NCBI GenBank assembly: GCA_005656395.1
Contig: SRSI01000009.1
Coordinates: forward strand, 930,001 to 994,000
Length of the DNA stretch: 64,000 bases
Direction: 5' to 3'
Origin: Strongyloides papillosus
Lineage: Eukaryota; Nematoda; Chromadorea; Rhabditida; Strongyloididae
The notes under the pieces are model-generated. The model saw only the letters and a program-made list of their open reading frames with translations. It was not told the origin of the DNA and did not search any database. The position numbers and the translations under genes were made by a program. This document shows positions 24,872 to 37,137 of this stretch, in pieces. Within the stretch, counting starts at the first letter, position 1. Every line of letters begins with the position of its first letter.

Positions 24872-27488
24872 AAATATTTTATAAAAAGAATGACTATTAT
24901 GAGATTGAAAATAGAGAGAAAAATCTAAGATGAATGATTAGGAAGATGTGAGAAAAAGATTGAAGAAAAAGGAAAGGTAAATGAAACTTCATAAAAAGGA
25001 TAGATGTTGAGTTATTAAATAATATAAAAGACATGAAGGATTGGGAGAGAAACAAGCCGGCTTCTTCAAGGTCAATTAAACACAACAACAATATATTTGA
25101 AAGTAAAAAGTAGAACTAAAATTTTAAGATGTGTAGAAAATGAAATATCTTTTTTAATGTGAATTAAGCTTAGATAAATATCTATAAAATTAGTCTAACT
25201 TTTTGTAATTTTAACCTTAATGGGGGCTAGATCAGGTATCAATGATGCTTAAAGCTTTCACGTATAAGGTTATATATTGAAAGAGAGTAGGATTTAATTT
25301 TATTTTAATACCATTTATTAATGCATAAATGCTAATCTAATCATGTATAAGAGGGATGTAAAGATGATAAGATAAAAAGCGATGTAAAAGAATGTTTGCT
25401 GTATCATGATATGCTTAGCTGTCTATATGCATAAATCGTTTAAGGTATGTGATTAACTGAGGGCGCCTTATCTTAAAAGATATGATAGTAGAAATAGTTA
25501 TAGACAAGCTTTAGAAAAACAAAAATTTTCGGGGTAATATAAATCATTGTATATTTCTCGATTTCTTCAACATTTTCTAATCACACATCTCAATCCGTAT
25601 GCACAAGATAATTCTTTTACTTTTTATTTAACTTTGGATTTATAAGACAGCTTTGTTAAGCCGATACACCAAAATACTGTAATCCAACTATTTTACTAGT
25701 GATATAAAGAAAGATGTTTAAATTCAAATGTATCGAGAATATATATATATATAATATAATATATACAAAGTTTATACTATTATGCTTTTTACTCTATCAA
25801 TGATAAAGAGATACCGTTATACATAGAAGACACATACAAGATTTAATTACATAGCTACTATCTCTATATAATATAACTGATCCTCCTTAATCCAACCTAA
25901 AGATTTGGTAAAGACTTTTTGTAACTGAAGTTAATATAGGCTTCATAACCAGCTTAATCCTTCTACCAGATTACTTTCTTTAAAATAGCTACATTTACCA
26001 CAACCAATTACTCTTTTTCTTCATTTTAACATAAATAAATATAAAAATATTCGAAAAAGATAAAACTTTTACATTGAGTGAAATTTTACTGCGATAAATA
26101 TAAATCTTTTGAGTCTACTGATATAAATATATTGCTTAAATAAAATACTTGTGAAATACAAATTTCTCTATCAAACAAAATATAACCGTGTATATTAGAG
26201 AGTTAAATCTTTATCAACTCATATAATCCTATTATAGCTGACGCGTTGTGAAACCAGATCATTCTTAATAAGTGGTTGGCTGCAAAAATATTTTCTATAC
26301 AAAGTGAATAAAAAAGACAAAATCCATTAGTTGAACCTTATGATTTCAAATCAATGTTAAAAATAAATCTATTGCACTTTAAAAATAGTAATAATATACA
26401 TATATATAACAATGAAAAATTAGGATATTATATATAAAAGTTGATAGTATGACATATTATTTTGACAGTTAACTCAAAATTAACAAATGCCAATAGATGA
26501 CAGATATATTCTAATGAATAAATGCATTTATTAATACATATAATCTTGATTTGTGATACAAAATGATATAAACAATTTAGTTGTTTAGGATAGATATAAG
26601 ATAAATTGATATTAGACAATGCTAATGTTTATAACAGTTGCGCAGTAAAAATTTTAGAACTATTGTCTCAAAATAATAAATGGATTGATCAAGGATGAGA
26701 GTTATCATCATATGCCATAGATAAAAGTTATTAGATATTAGGGGACTTTAATTTGTTGATATGTTTTATAAACTATTTCAATATTTTATAGTCTTTTCAA
26801 ATATAATCAGTTACCAAAATTTCTTTGTGATATTGAGATAAAATTATAGTATTGTATAAAACGTTGCAGAAATACTTCATTCAGATAAAGTTTTAAAACA
26901 TAATGATGTTTGATTACTTTGATAAAACATTTACAATGTTTTACTGTAGGGAGATTAAAATAATTTGATTTTGTATATAATCACAATAAGAAATTGAAGT
27001 AAAAATTTTAATAAAACTATAAAATATTTACTAAGAAAGTATATTATAAATTAAGTGTTTCAATAAAGATAAAATAAGAAAAAGTTTTTATTAAGCATAT
27101 ATTTTTTATCAATACATTTTGGAAATAGCAGTGCTTTAATTTGTTATTAAAATAATCAATCTGATTCATTTTTATCCATAAAAAATTAATTGTTTTTTAA
27201 TATAAAAATATATTTCCATATTTCTGATGTGTAATGTTATATATGATTTAATATTGAGACTATAAATATTTCTTGAAAGAATTATTATTAATTTTTCGAA
27301 AAAAAGTATAAGATAACATTAATCAAGTATTTAGAGACCATTTTTATGCACATAATAATTATAAAAGGAGCGAAAAATCAAAGGTTATAAAAATTTATAT
27401 TTTTATGCGTAATATTGCACATTCTAAAGTTTAATAACCACAAAATTATACCCTTTCTATGAAAAGAGAAAAAATTTCGCCCCCCGCA

Positions 27489-27561
27489 GCCATGATAGCT
27501 CAGTTGGGAGAGCGTTAGACTGAAGATCTAAATGTCGCCGGTTCGATCCCGGCTCGTGGCA
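27489..27561 (+). tRNA. tRNA-Phe (GAA)
   Basis: A 73-nt cloverleaf. The acceptor stem GCCATGA / TCGTGGC is followed by discriminator A. The D-arm box A TAGCTCAGTTGG and T-arm box B GGTTCGATCCC are intact. The anticodon stem TTAGA / TCTAA encloses loop CTGAAGA, with anticodon GAA at 27522-27524. There is no intron. A TTTT run a few bases after the 3' end can serve as Pol III terminator. Its GC content contrasts sharply with the surroundings. Confidence 0.97.
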
Positions 27562-29576
27562 TCCTTTTGCACTTCAACACCACTAAAAATTCTTTTTTAT
27601 CACCTTCTTAGATAGACAACTACTTTTACATTCACTTTTGCTAACCTTCTATTATGCAATTACATATTTTTCAGCATTACCATCTTGATTTATCAAAACT
27701 AGATTTGAATGTGCCTGTTCTTATATAACTCACATTAGAAACCACAAAATATCTTCTAAGTTATTAAGATATAGTAACATTTAACTTCAAGGTTAGTTTG
27801 GTATATGGTAAAAATTTTGAGGGATAAATTGTCTGCAAATTTGTTAAAATTAGTATAATTAAAATGACAAAGGAATATTAAATTTATTATTATTGATGAT
27901 AGTAATGAAAATTAAAAAAAATAATTTTGTCTATTATATTGAATTTATGAATAAATAATAAAAATTATTAAAATATTTATTTACATTTCCATTCAAACTC
28001 TTTTATTATTGGCAAAATATATTTGATTTCCTTACAAAATATAATTACAATAGTTGAGGATATAATATGCCTTTTCTATAATGATCTTTAACTTGAATAG
28101 ATTTCATTTATTGCGTGAACATGTGCCATAAAAAATTATATATAAATTACATTTTGAATAGTTTTTAATAAAAAAGAAACAAAACAAATTTTTATAGTAT
28201 TTCATTATTTTTGTATTCTTTTATTCAATGATGATTTTACTTCTTTTATTGGAAATTGTATTTTTTTATATTATCTTAGGATATGTTTATAACTCTATAG
28301 GGCTTTTCAAAAACTTGTTTTTCAAAAAATTAATATTTTTGACAAATATAATTAATTTAAAGTTAGATATATTGTACTTTATCCACAAATAAATAAAACA
28401 ATTTCTACGTCAAACTGAAAAATTTAGTATAAACTTAGTTTAGAAAATATATTACCAATTTGTGACATTGTTTCTTTTTGAATTAAACCAATAATTGAAA
28501 TTGCACTTACATATTCAACGTATTTTTTTAATTAAAAAACAAAACAATTGACATAAGGAAGTATATCAATTATAAATACAATAATTAATCAATGTTTGGT
28601 GTAAAATTACAAAAAATGTGATACAATTTCAATGGATAACATTTTGATTACTTAAACAAAACTATGTAAAATTATATAAAAGTAACTATTTTTGGTATTT
28701 AATGTTTGATTTTCTAGTAATGATAAACACTTTTCAAAATGTCTTAAAATATTATATTAAACTATATAATAAATTTTTGTATTTGCTATTAAAATTACAA
28801 GTACAACTTTTTTTAGTATCATATGTCTTCTTATAATTGAAAATGTACCTATCTTCGTTAATTATTACTATATTTTAGAGAAATATTTTATGATTTTAGA
28901 ACAAATAGATTGGTGAAATTCAATACTTTTCATAATTTTAAAACAAAAAGTACATTTATCACATTCTCATTTTAATAAAAATTTCAAGTGTCATAATATA
29001 TGTTTAGAATTTTTTTATTCATATAGCAGTATAAGTTTTCTTGAAACTAATTCGGTTATTTTCTGTGTGTTCAAATATAATTTATAGGAAAACATTTTTT
29101 AATCTTATAAATAATAACTTCCCTGTTTTGAAACAAGTAAATATAAAATAAAGAATGATTATGAACTTTTTTGTTTATACCTTAATAAAAAGAATGAAAT
29201 GTACTTATTGATAAAATATTCAGAAATATTAAACAATTTGAGTTTTCTTCATTTAAAATTAAAGTATTTCTTAAAGAACAATCATTGTTTTCCCTTATGT
29301 TTCTTACATGTTAGTGAAGATTAAAAAAATAGTGTATGAAAGATTAATAATTTTTAGTATTTTGAAGTATGGATGACGGATTAATTTAAGATGTACATTT
29401 TTGATGAAAAAAAATTTCATTTTCAAAAAGCATTTTTATTATCAAAAAGCAATTATCTTATTTGGGTATTTTAAAGTCTCAATAAGCATATTTTGACGAA
29501 AGTGTCTGAAATAAAAAATTTTTTATTTAAATTTGTTAAATTATTTACAAAAAATATTATTACACATAAAAAAAAA
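27562..29576. other. gene-poor stretch
   Basis: Very AT-rich DNA between tRNA-Phe and the second serpentine receptor. I see nothing beyond the Pol III terminator at the left edge and the receptor's 3' flank at the right. Confidence 0.55.
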
Positions 29577-30539
29577 CTAGACCAAGTCTATACTATTAGC
29601 AGAAGCTTTAATTGTTTGTTTGGAATTATTAGTAAATTTCGTTTCATATTTCTCCCACAGCCATTTAAGATGATAAAAATCAAGAAATTGTTCTCGTACC
29701 TGCTTACATACACAAAACAAGACTATTGCTGATGATAAGCTAACAGCATCTTCTGCAAATGGATATAAATGCATAGCAATTGTTTCCATAATTTGATCAC
29801 CAGTAACGAAAGAAATATATTGAAGAGAAGCGACTATAGCTAAAAATGTTTGTGCCGTTGTTTGAATACAAGAATGTGTTAAAAGAGGTTTTTCTTTAGA
29901 TTTTTCGTTCATTTTCCTATTAACTTTTGTTAAAAAATAAATACTTAGCGCTGATAAAATAACGTTAACAATTGACCAAAATACACACATAATAATACAA
30001 ATTAAGACAGAATTCATTGTATAGTTGTCATCAGTTGATTCAATTACAGTACTTGAATTATCATATGTATAACTTGCTTGTATATTTTGATTAAAACTCC
30101 AAATTAAAAGAATGCTTGGTAGCAAAAATTGGAATATTATACTAACAACCATCACACGAAGATTAACAAATTTTGTATAGGTGAATGGAAATTTAATCAT
30201 AAAGAATCTATTCAAAGCTATTAAAAATTGTCCAAAGACAATTGTAACAGGAAGATAAACAGAAAAACCATATATTAAACCCGGCATTACTCCCAAAGAA
30301 ATGTAACCTTCATTGAAGATACCATAAAGTGGTACACGAACCAAGAAATATTCCAATCCAATAAATAACAATTCCAAGATTCCATTAATTAAAAATTGTA
30401 AAAAAAAGAAAAAAGAACTTTCCTTGTTTTTCCAAACAAGTCTGCTGGCAATGCAAATAGAAAGAAGTAAAGAAAATAAAAATAATGGAATATCAAATAC
30501 CAATAAAATTAGATTAAATATTAGAATAATTGGTATCAT
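29577..30539 (-). CDS. seven-transmembrane serpentine receptor
   Basis: A second nematode chemoreceptor-like GPCR of the srg/srv type group, intronless, 320 residues from ATG 30539. Seven hydrophobic segments are visible at roughly 2-30, 42-66, 85-120, 130-150, 176-204, 227-247 and 256-280. TM3 ends in LIALNRFFMIKFP, the same NR...P element as the receptor at 9187-10174, though the two are clearly diverged. The loop between TM4 and TM5 has Asn-Xaa-Ser/Thr sites (NSS, NYT) suited to extracellular glycosylation. The C-terminal tail is basic. The ligand is unknown. Confidence 0.85.
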   Translation of the reverse strand: MIPIILIFNLILLVFDIPLFLFSLLLSICIASRLVWKNKESSFFFFLQFLINGILELLFIGLEYFLVRVPLYGIFNEGYISLGVMPGLIYGFSVYLPVTIVFGQFLIALNRFFMIKFPFTYTKFVNLRVMVVSIIFQFLLPSILLIWSFNQNIQASYTYDNSSTVIESTDDNYTMNSVLICIIMCVFWSIVNVILSALSIYFLTKVNRKMNEKSKEKPLLTHSCIQTTAQTFLAIVASLQYISFVTGDQIMETIAMHLYPFAEDAVSLSSAIVLFCVCKQVREQFLDFYHLKWLWEKYETKFTNNSKQTIKASANSIDLV

Positions 30540-33500
30540 GTTTTATGTTTTTGAAGAAATTTATTTTGTATATTTTATATCAACGACAATCTCTAGAAAT
30601 AAAATATTTATTAAAAAAGATATAAGCTATTAAAATACTTAAATTAATCATATATTTTTGAGGTAGTTTGTTGTTATAAGTAGGATTAAAATATTTAATA
30701 AAATAGTTATGTCAAATTCTGACAAAAAATGTACCTTGATGTTTTTATTATCAAAGGTTAAAAATAGAAGCATATAAAAAAGAGCTAATATTAAGGTTTT
30801 TTGATTATAAAAAGCTGAAAAGATTATTTAAAAAAATTGAATTAACGTTAGCAGTGGTATAAAAATAATATGTTTATTGGTTTTTAAAAAAAATGAATAA
30901 AAATGTTCAAATCATAACAATCTGCCTTAAATGAAATAATATAATAAAAATTATATTTTAATAACAATTTAATTAGCTTATTTAAAGATCTATAAATGAA
31001 AGTAAAAAATGCAAATAGCTTGAGAGGCAAAAAGATATTAGTTAAGAATAGTTATCAAAAGTATTAAGAAAACACTTGTGTTTTATCGAATTATCTTTAT
31101 ATTCAAATTTCAACAGTCATTAGAATAAAGAATATTGTTTTTCATATAAAATTTTGTCTAATAACTTAAATAGAAACAAAATGTAATTTGGTGAAGGCAT
31201 TGTATGTATATTTAAAGATGCCTTCATTTAATCATCTAAAAAAAAATAGATAATTACATGAGAAGGAAACTATCCACAGTACATTAATATCTATTTAACA
31301 AGCTAAAATAGTGTATAATCATTTAAAATTATTCAATTATAGTTTTAAACATTACAAAATCACCAAACACAAACTTTTTTTTATTTAAGCATTGCTTTTA
31401 TAAATCTATTATATATTCATAATTCTTTTTAATTTTAATAAAAGAAAAGATAAAATGCTTAATCTTTGTATTTCATTTTAAAAAAATATTTGTATGTAGT
31501 GGTAATAATAAATGTAAAATTTAAAATCTGGGGTATCTAAATTTAGAATCTTTTTTTTCTAACTCTCCAAAACATAATTATGAAAGATTTAGATTTTGAT
31601 AAGTAAATGATTATTTAGTATTTTTTAATAAAACAATTAAAGATAAATGGGTAGTATAATGTAGATTAAAAATTATTTTTGAGTATGTATTTAAGCTTCA
31701 TAGATGATAGACGATTGTATAAGTAATAACAATTTTTTAGTAGAAAAATGTTAGTAAATAATTATTTTATAAAAGCCATGCCAAAGATTAAAAAGGGTTT
31801 TTAAAAAAAAAATAATTTTTTCATATGACTAAATATAAAAAAAGTGATAAGCTTTAATCTTAATCATTTTATATTTCATGTATGAAACAGTATGCTTTAT
31901 CCATAAAACCATATTTAAGGCAAAGATATTTTTGTAAAAAAATATAAAACAAAAATTAAAAACAAATGTCATTTAATTTATAGAAGTCATAAATGACATG
32001 TTATCTCTAAAAAATTTAAACAAAAAAATATAACTCCGTTAAATGACTTTATCTCCAGCATTTCGTAAAAACAAACTTACATGAAGATGTATTGCTTCAC
32101 CCAATATTGTTTCTAGTTAATCATACATTTCCTTTATCGTACTTTGAATTTTTAGGATGTATTGAAATGCTGTAGAAGAATATGAAAAACATGTTCATAT
32201 TATATTTGGACTGATGGGTGAAAATGTAACATAAAACGATATTGACGTATAAAATTAGTAATTTCTTTTAGATACTTAAAAGTCATTGTAAATTATATAA
32301 AGAAACTATTGGACATGTAGTATGATAAGTTGGTAAAAGTTCACATGATAATATTAACTTTATTTTTATCAATGTCTTAAAATAATTTTTTAAATGAAAT
32401 AGTTTAGCACCTAATAATTTTTCTTTATTTAAATATCTATTATTTATAGGCATAATGATAATCAAACTAGCATATATTTTATTAAATATTACATAAAAAA
32501 TAGGCATTTATAAATAAATAATAGCATAAAATCACAAATCTCATTTAACTTTACATGAACATAGAAACTTTATTCTGTGAGATAAAAAAAATAATGCAAC
32601 CAGTTATAGCACATTTAAAAAAAGTTAGTTGATTTAATTTTAGACAATCGTATACAAATATTGTAAAATGAAAAAGAAATAGGATGTTTTTTTTATTGGC
32701 ATAATGGAAAAAAGTTGATTGATTTTAATATTTCTAGTATTATAAACTCAATATATTATTTCCTTATTTATTAATGGTTTTTTTATTTATATGTTACTTT
32801 TTTAATATATTTTTCACAAAACTAATTATAAAATGTGAGTATAGTGACGGGTATCATAGAATGTGATATTAAAGTGCTATTATCAGTTAAGATATATATG
32901 GCATTATCGAAGGTAGTATTTTCCATGCTTGGAAATCCCACCTCTTAAATACTGAAGATTTTCATATGAAATTTATCATTAAAAAATACTATTTTATAGT
33001 ACGTGATATATCCTAACAAAAAGTAAATATTAAGTTACTTAAAAAAATAAATAAAAAGTAAAATACCGTACGTTGCTCGTGTTAAATAAGATGGTTAATT
33101 GATAATCAAAATGACATAACAACACATGTGACGTAGGATTTTTATATTTGCCAATTTAAGTTAATTTTTCTTGTCTTAAAAACTATGAACCAAGTACACT
33201 TTTAAATCCATTAATGACATTTAGAAAACAGTACATTATTTAAAATTACAACTATTATAAAAAAAAAACTAAATAATGAAGTTTGTGAGTAATTTAGTCA
33301 AAATATTTTGCCCTGAATACAAATCAGGAATATTGGAATAAGTGCAGATAAAATGTTTTTTAGTCAATCTCTACCAATAAAGTTATGGAAAATATATAAA
33401 ATTTATAGAACCAATAACCGACAAAAATGGAAACACATGTTTTGCATTTATAACATATTTTTTTAAAACTAAATTGTATTTTGATTCAGCAGATATTTGT

Positions 33501-33832
33501 TCTACACAACCTCCTATTATACTTAATTTCTTATTTTTTTTTAAAGATTTAAATTAGAAACAATAATTAATAATTGTTAATTTAATAAAAAAATATAGAG
33601 ATAAAATAGATGTGCATTTAAAATTTATATTATTTAGATGGAGTGAAACAAAATAAATACTAACGAAGAAATTGAATTGAGAAGAAAATTAAATATATAT
33701 TTTAATAACAAACATAAGCACAATGTAGACACTCCTTAGTACTATATTATCATGACTTTAATGTTTTTGTCATTAAAATTATTTATATTATAAATACCAA
33801 CATAATAGGTAAAATTTAATAGATAAATATAA
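30540..33832. other. 3.3 kb gene-poor stretch
   Basis: No coding region is supported. Two possible structured RNAs are noted: a let-7-seed hairpin at 30658-30739 and a nested stem at 32915-32953. The rest is AT-rich. Confidence 0.5.
30658..30739 (+). ncRNA. candidate let-7-family microRNA hairpin
   Basis: The 5' arm from 30659 begins TGAGGTAG, the complete let-7 family seed, and continues TTTGTTG, resembling but not matching mature let-7. It can pair with GACAAAAAATGTACCTTGA at 30721-30739. That gives an 8-bp block over the seed, a small internal loop, 3 bp, one mismatch and about 6 bp more, with a loop near 36-40 nt. The seed alone is expected about once by chance in a window this size and composition, and A/T-rich arms pair easily, so this stays tentative. 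Confidence 0.25.
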
Positions 33833-35289
33833 TTAATTAAAAAAATCATCATCGCTATCATCATTTAGAGTTTTTTTAAATGTAATGTTAACCTTATTAT
33901 CTTTAATATCTTTCTTGTTTTTATTAAATAAGTTATCCAAAAAATCAGTTTTTGTTGCACTTTTAAAATCTTCTTCTTTTTCCTTGGAATAAAGGTTGTG
34001 TGAACCATCATCAGTATCTGTTGTTTTTTTTTGATTACCATTAAATAACATTTTTAATTTTTCATCCACTGACGAGATTTGATTTTCATCGGTCTTTTCC
34101 TTGTTCTCCAATTGTTCTAAAAGTTATAATTGTTATTGAAATAATAATATATATAAAAAGACGTTGTATTATAATGAGATATGTAATGATTGTTATTATG
34201 ATTGAATAGTGAAATAATAAAAAGTGAAGGAAAAAGGTCTCTGAAAACTTACCAGAAAATGATTTATTGTTATTGTTTGATTGAGTGTTAGTGTCAAAAA
34301 TTATTGTTCTGTTCTTAGGAATTATAATATCATTATCCTCTTCTTCATCCTTTTTTATATCAATATGTGACTTTGTTATATCTTCATTATACTTTTTTTC
34401 GTTATTTGTTATCTCATTTAATCTACCTCCTTCATCATCCTCCAAATCACCTTTAACAATATCTTTATTATCTAAATCATAAAAAACATCTTTTTTATCA
34501 ACAACATTGTTTTTTAAATTTTGATTAATGTTATTTTCATTATAATCTTCAACATCCAGATTTAAATTTATAATCTGTTTTCTTAATTCCAGCAATTCAT
34601 TTGTTGTTTTGTTTAGACTATCTTCATCCCACTCCAATGAATTATCCATATTTTGATTTAAATTATTATTATATCTAAAATATTCTTCGGTTCCCATATT
34701 CAATCTATAATTTCTTAAATTAACAAGATCAGCTCTGACTTCTTTTATTCTAGTAATAGCCATTGGCATTTCACTATGTAAGATAATACCACTACAATAA
34801 AATATTTTTTTAACTTTCTTATAATTTATTTATTTGCTTACCCATATCCAATTTGATTATCTAAATTCTTTAGTCTTTTACCATTACTATTACTATTACT
34901 CATTTTATATTTATTAGTATCCCAAAAATATTTTGAAGTCTCTAATTGTTCTAACAATCTAGTCCCTGTATAATAATAACTTCCTGATCCATAATTATCA
35001 TAAGGCCGTTTAAATTTCCAATCATCTATAGAATTAATTCTATAAAAATCCAACTCATCATGCTTTTCCTTATAAATTTTGGGTAATTTATATCGAGGAT
35101 ACTTATTTTTTATATATTCTATATATTGTTCCTAAATGTATTGAAAAAAAAATTATACTAAATTCAACTAACCTTATGTTTTCTAGCTTTTTCTAACTTC
35201 ATTTGTAACATAATTAGACGTTCTTGTATTTTTCTTTCATCTGAAGGCCCTGGCACTTCCTCATCTAAATGATGTTCTTCAACTTCCAT
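33833..35289 (-). CDS. unrecognised Asn/Asp/Lys-rich protein
   Basis: I do not recognise this gene. Four exons, 35289-35173, 35131-34842, 34791-34253 and 34116-33833, join in phases 0, 2 and 1 to give 409 residues, which supports a real gene. Residues ~15-60 form a likely helical region (QERLIMLQMKLEKARKHKEQ) leading into YIKNKYPRYKLPKIY. A Tyr- and Gly-containing segment with YGSGSYYYTGTRLLEQLE follows (~80-105). From ~180 to the end the sequence is low-complexity and acidic (Asn, Asp, Glu, Lys), probably disordered, ending DDSDDDFFN. There is no signal peptide or membrane segment. A nuclear or scaffold role is possible but unproven. Its 5' end faces the CARD gene across 1.3 kb. Confidence 0.8.
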
Positions 35290-36631
35290 CTATTTAATAA
35301 TTAAGATAAAAAAGTAGGAAATTTAAAAAAACGAAGTAAGTCCCATAAAAGTTTAACTGAATAAAGATTAATACTATCTTATTGATATTTGTTTCCATGC
35401 CAACAACATTCAATTTATTTCCTTTTTCATTTACAAAAACATATTTATCGTTAAATCAAAAAGGTCATTTAATCCTCTTTCAGTATTAAGAATTGAAGTA
35501 AATTTAAACCAAATATGTTTATGTAGAATTTTATATAGTAAACAAAAGACGACAAATGCCGTTAAGATAAGAACAATAAGCTTTATTTGATAAAATATTC
35601 TGCCATGTTTATAAGAAAATTAATAATCCTCCTTTCCAGTTTTTCAATATTTTAAGCACACTCATAAGTCTTCTACCTACGAATTGTTAAATAAATATAT
35701 ATTTACAAATCATTTAAATTTTCAAATACTATAAGAACTAACATAGTATTTCAATCTTACTATATAGCTAAAATTTCAACAATATCATTTTATCACATTA
35801 ACAGAAAAAAAAATTTTTTTTTGACAAACAATTTATATATTTTTCTCTTATTCTTACTATAATTAACATATTTATCATTTTGTTGTTGATAAAAAAAATA
35901 TTTTAAATATTGTTCCTATTTTGACATATACAACTTATTCCCCAAACCATATATTTTATAAAAAATATTTAACTATCCTCAATATATAAAAAAATAGATT
36001 AAGTTCCATTTTACAAGAAGTAATATATGGTGTAAATATTGTAAAAAGACATATTAAATATTTACTTAATCTTTTATGGGAATTTTAATAGTTTATTACA
36101 CTTCTGTAAATGATATTCTCAACTTTTTCTCTTCTTTTTCACATCTTACATATTAAGGGCACTTTGTTTTAAATGGGTATGATTAACTCATCTCAACTAT
36201 ATAATTTCAAGACATTACATTCATCACTTCCAAATTTAGCCTTCCTTAATTTGACTGTTCTTATACTTTATAATATTATATTCTTATCTCTTAAAACATT
36301 AAGGATATTGTACATCTATTAGTTTTATATCTTTTATTTGATATCATGATCGCTTCTCAATAAAATTTTATGTATTTTTAGTCATCTTTATAGTTGGCAC
36401 AAATGATATTGATATTTAAAGTGTTGTGTTAAACTAAAAGGATATATAGGCGTATTAAAAAAGATATAAACAAAATTTATTTTTTTTGCTAAAGAATATT
36501 AATTTAGTGGGGCGTTCTTTTTCTTACTATTTTTATAAATATAATTTTTTTTCATTGAAAGTGGTTTTTATGTACACATGTTGTTATATTCATTCAAAAA
36601 ATTGTTATTTTATTTTTTTATAGAATTAATA
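35290..36631. other. divergent upstream region
   Basis: Shared upstream DNA between the Asn/Asp-rich gene (minus) and the CARD gene (plus). It is AT-rich and no sites were identified. A pyrimidine-rich tract ending in acceptor AG at 36622-36623 lies nine bases before the CARD gene ATG, consistent with spliced-leader addition. Confidence 0.5.
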
Positions 36632-37039
36632 ATGCATGCTGCATCCCTTACAACTTCAATTCCACTACCTTTTTCAAAAAGTTTGAATGAAATCAAAGCT
36701 GAACAAGCAATTAATTTAGATATTTTACGTGTAAAACTTGTTGGTGTTTCAATGAAAGATATTGTACCTATGCTAGTTTCAAGAAGAGTACTTAAAAGTT
36801 ATGAAATGAATGAAGTTTATTCTAAAGTTAGTTTTAAGCATACACTTTTATGTCTAATAATTTATTTATAGGAAAATTCTAATGAACAAATAGAGGCATT
36901 AATTAATATTTTAAAAACAAAAAACCACTGGATGGGTCCTTTCATTGATTCTCTTATTAGAAATGGTCAATTTGCATTGGTTCGTGAACTAATAGATGAA
37001 AGTAGTATAAACAGATCCTCAAGTGAAAGTCCAAAATAG
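36632..37039 (+). CDS. CARD-only small protein
   Basis: Exons 36632-36826 and 36872-37039, joined by a 45-bp phase-0 intron, encode only 120 residues. Residues ~20-112 read as a caspase-recruitment domain: NLDILRVKLVGVSMKDIVPM, then LVSRRVLKSYEMNEVY, then IEALINILKTKKNHWMGPFI and DSLIRNGQFALVRELID. The order and spacing follow the helices of the CED-4 and APAF1 CARDs, including the late 'aromatic-hydrophobic-x-x-Leu-x-x-x-Gly' turn. There is no ATPase or caspase domain, and the next gene is convergent only 99 bp away, so no further plus-strand exons fit. CARDs assemble apoptotic or innate-immune complexes. A stand-alone CARD would act as adaptor or competitive inhibitor, which is inference. 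ATG 36632 follows the trans-splice acceptor directly. Confidence 0.8.
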
Positions 37040-37137
37040 GATTAAAAATAAATATAATTTTTTTTAAATTTAATGATTTTTTTATAACATAATATGCTAT
37101 TTTATGATATTAAAATTACTTAAAAACTTATATAATA

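Larger units (their letters stand above)
22959..27488. other. 4.5 kb upstream region of dve-1
   Basis: No coding region is supported. Most is AT-rich, with microsatellite tracts at about 23778-23835 and 24810-24871. GC-richer islands stand out at about 23395-23660, 24515-24575, 25050-25080 and 26235-26285. The first has a 7-bp inverted repeat (23493-23515), the second an 8-position stem with one mismatch (24517-24570). They are candidates for dve-1 control elements or small RNAs. Confidence 0.45.

Noticed and set aside
36578..36631. Upstream extension of the CARD protein with a hydrophobic leader
   Set aside because: It begins at a non-ATG codon and runs through a pyrimidine tract ending in a splice acceptor. 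The sequence is therefore a trans-splice site, not coding.
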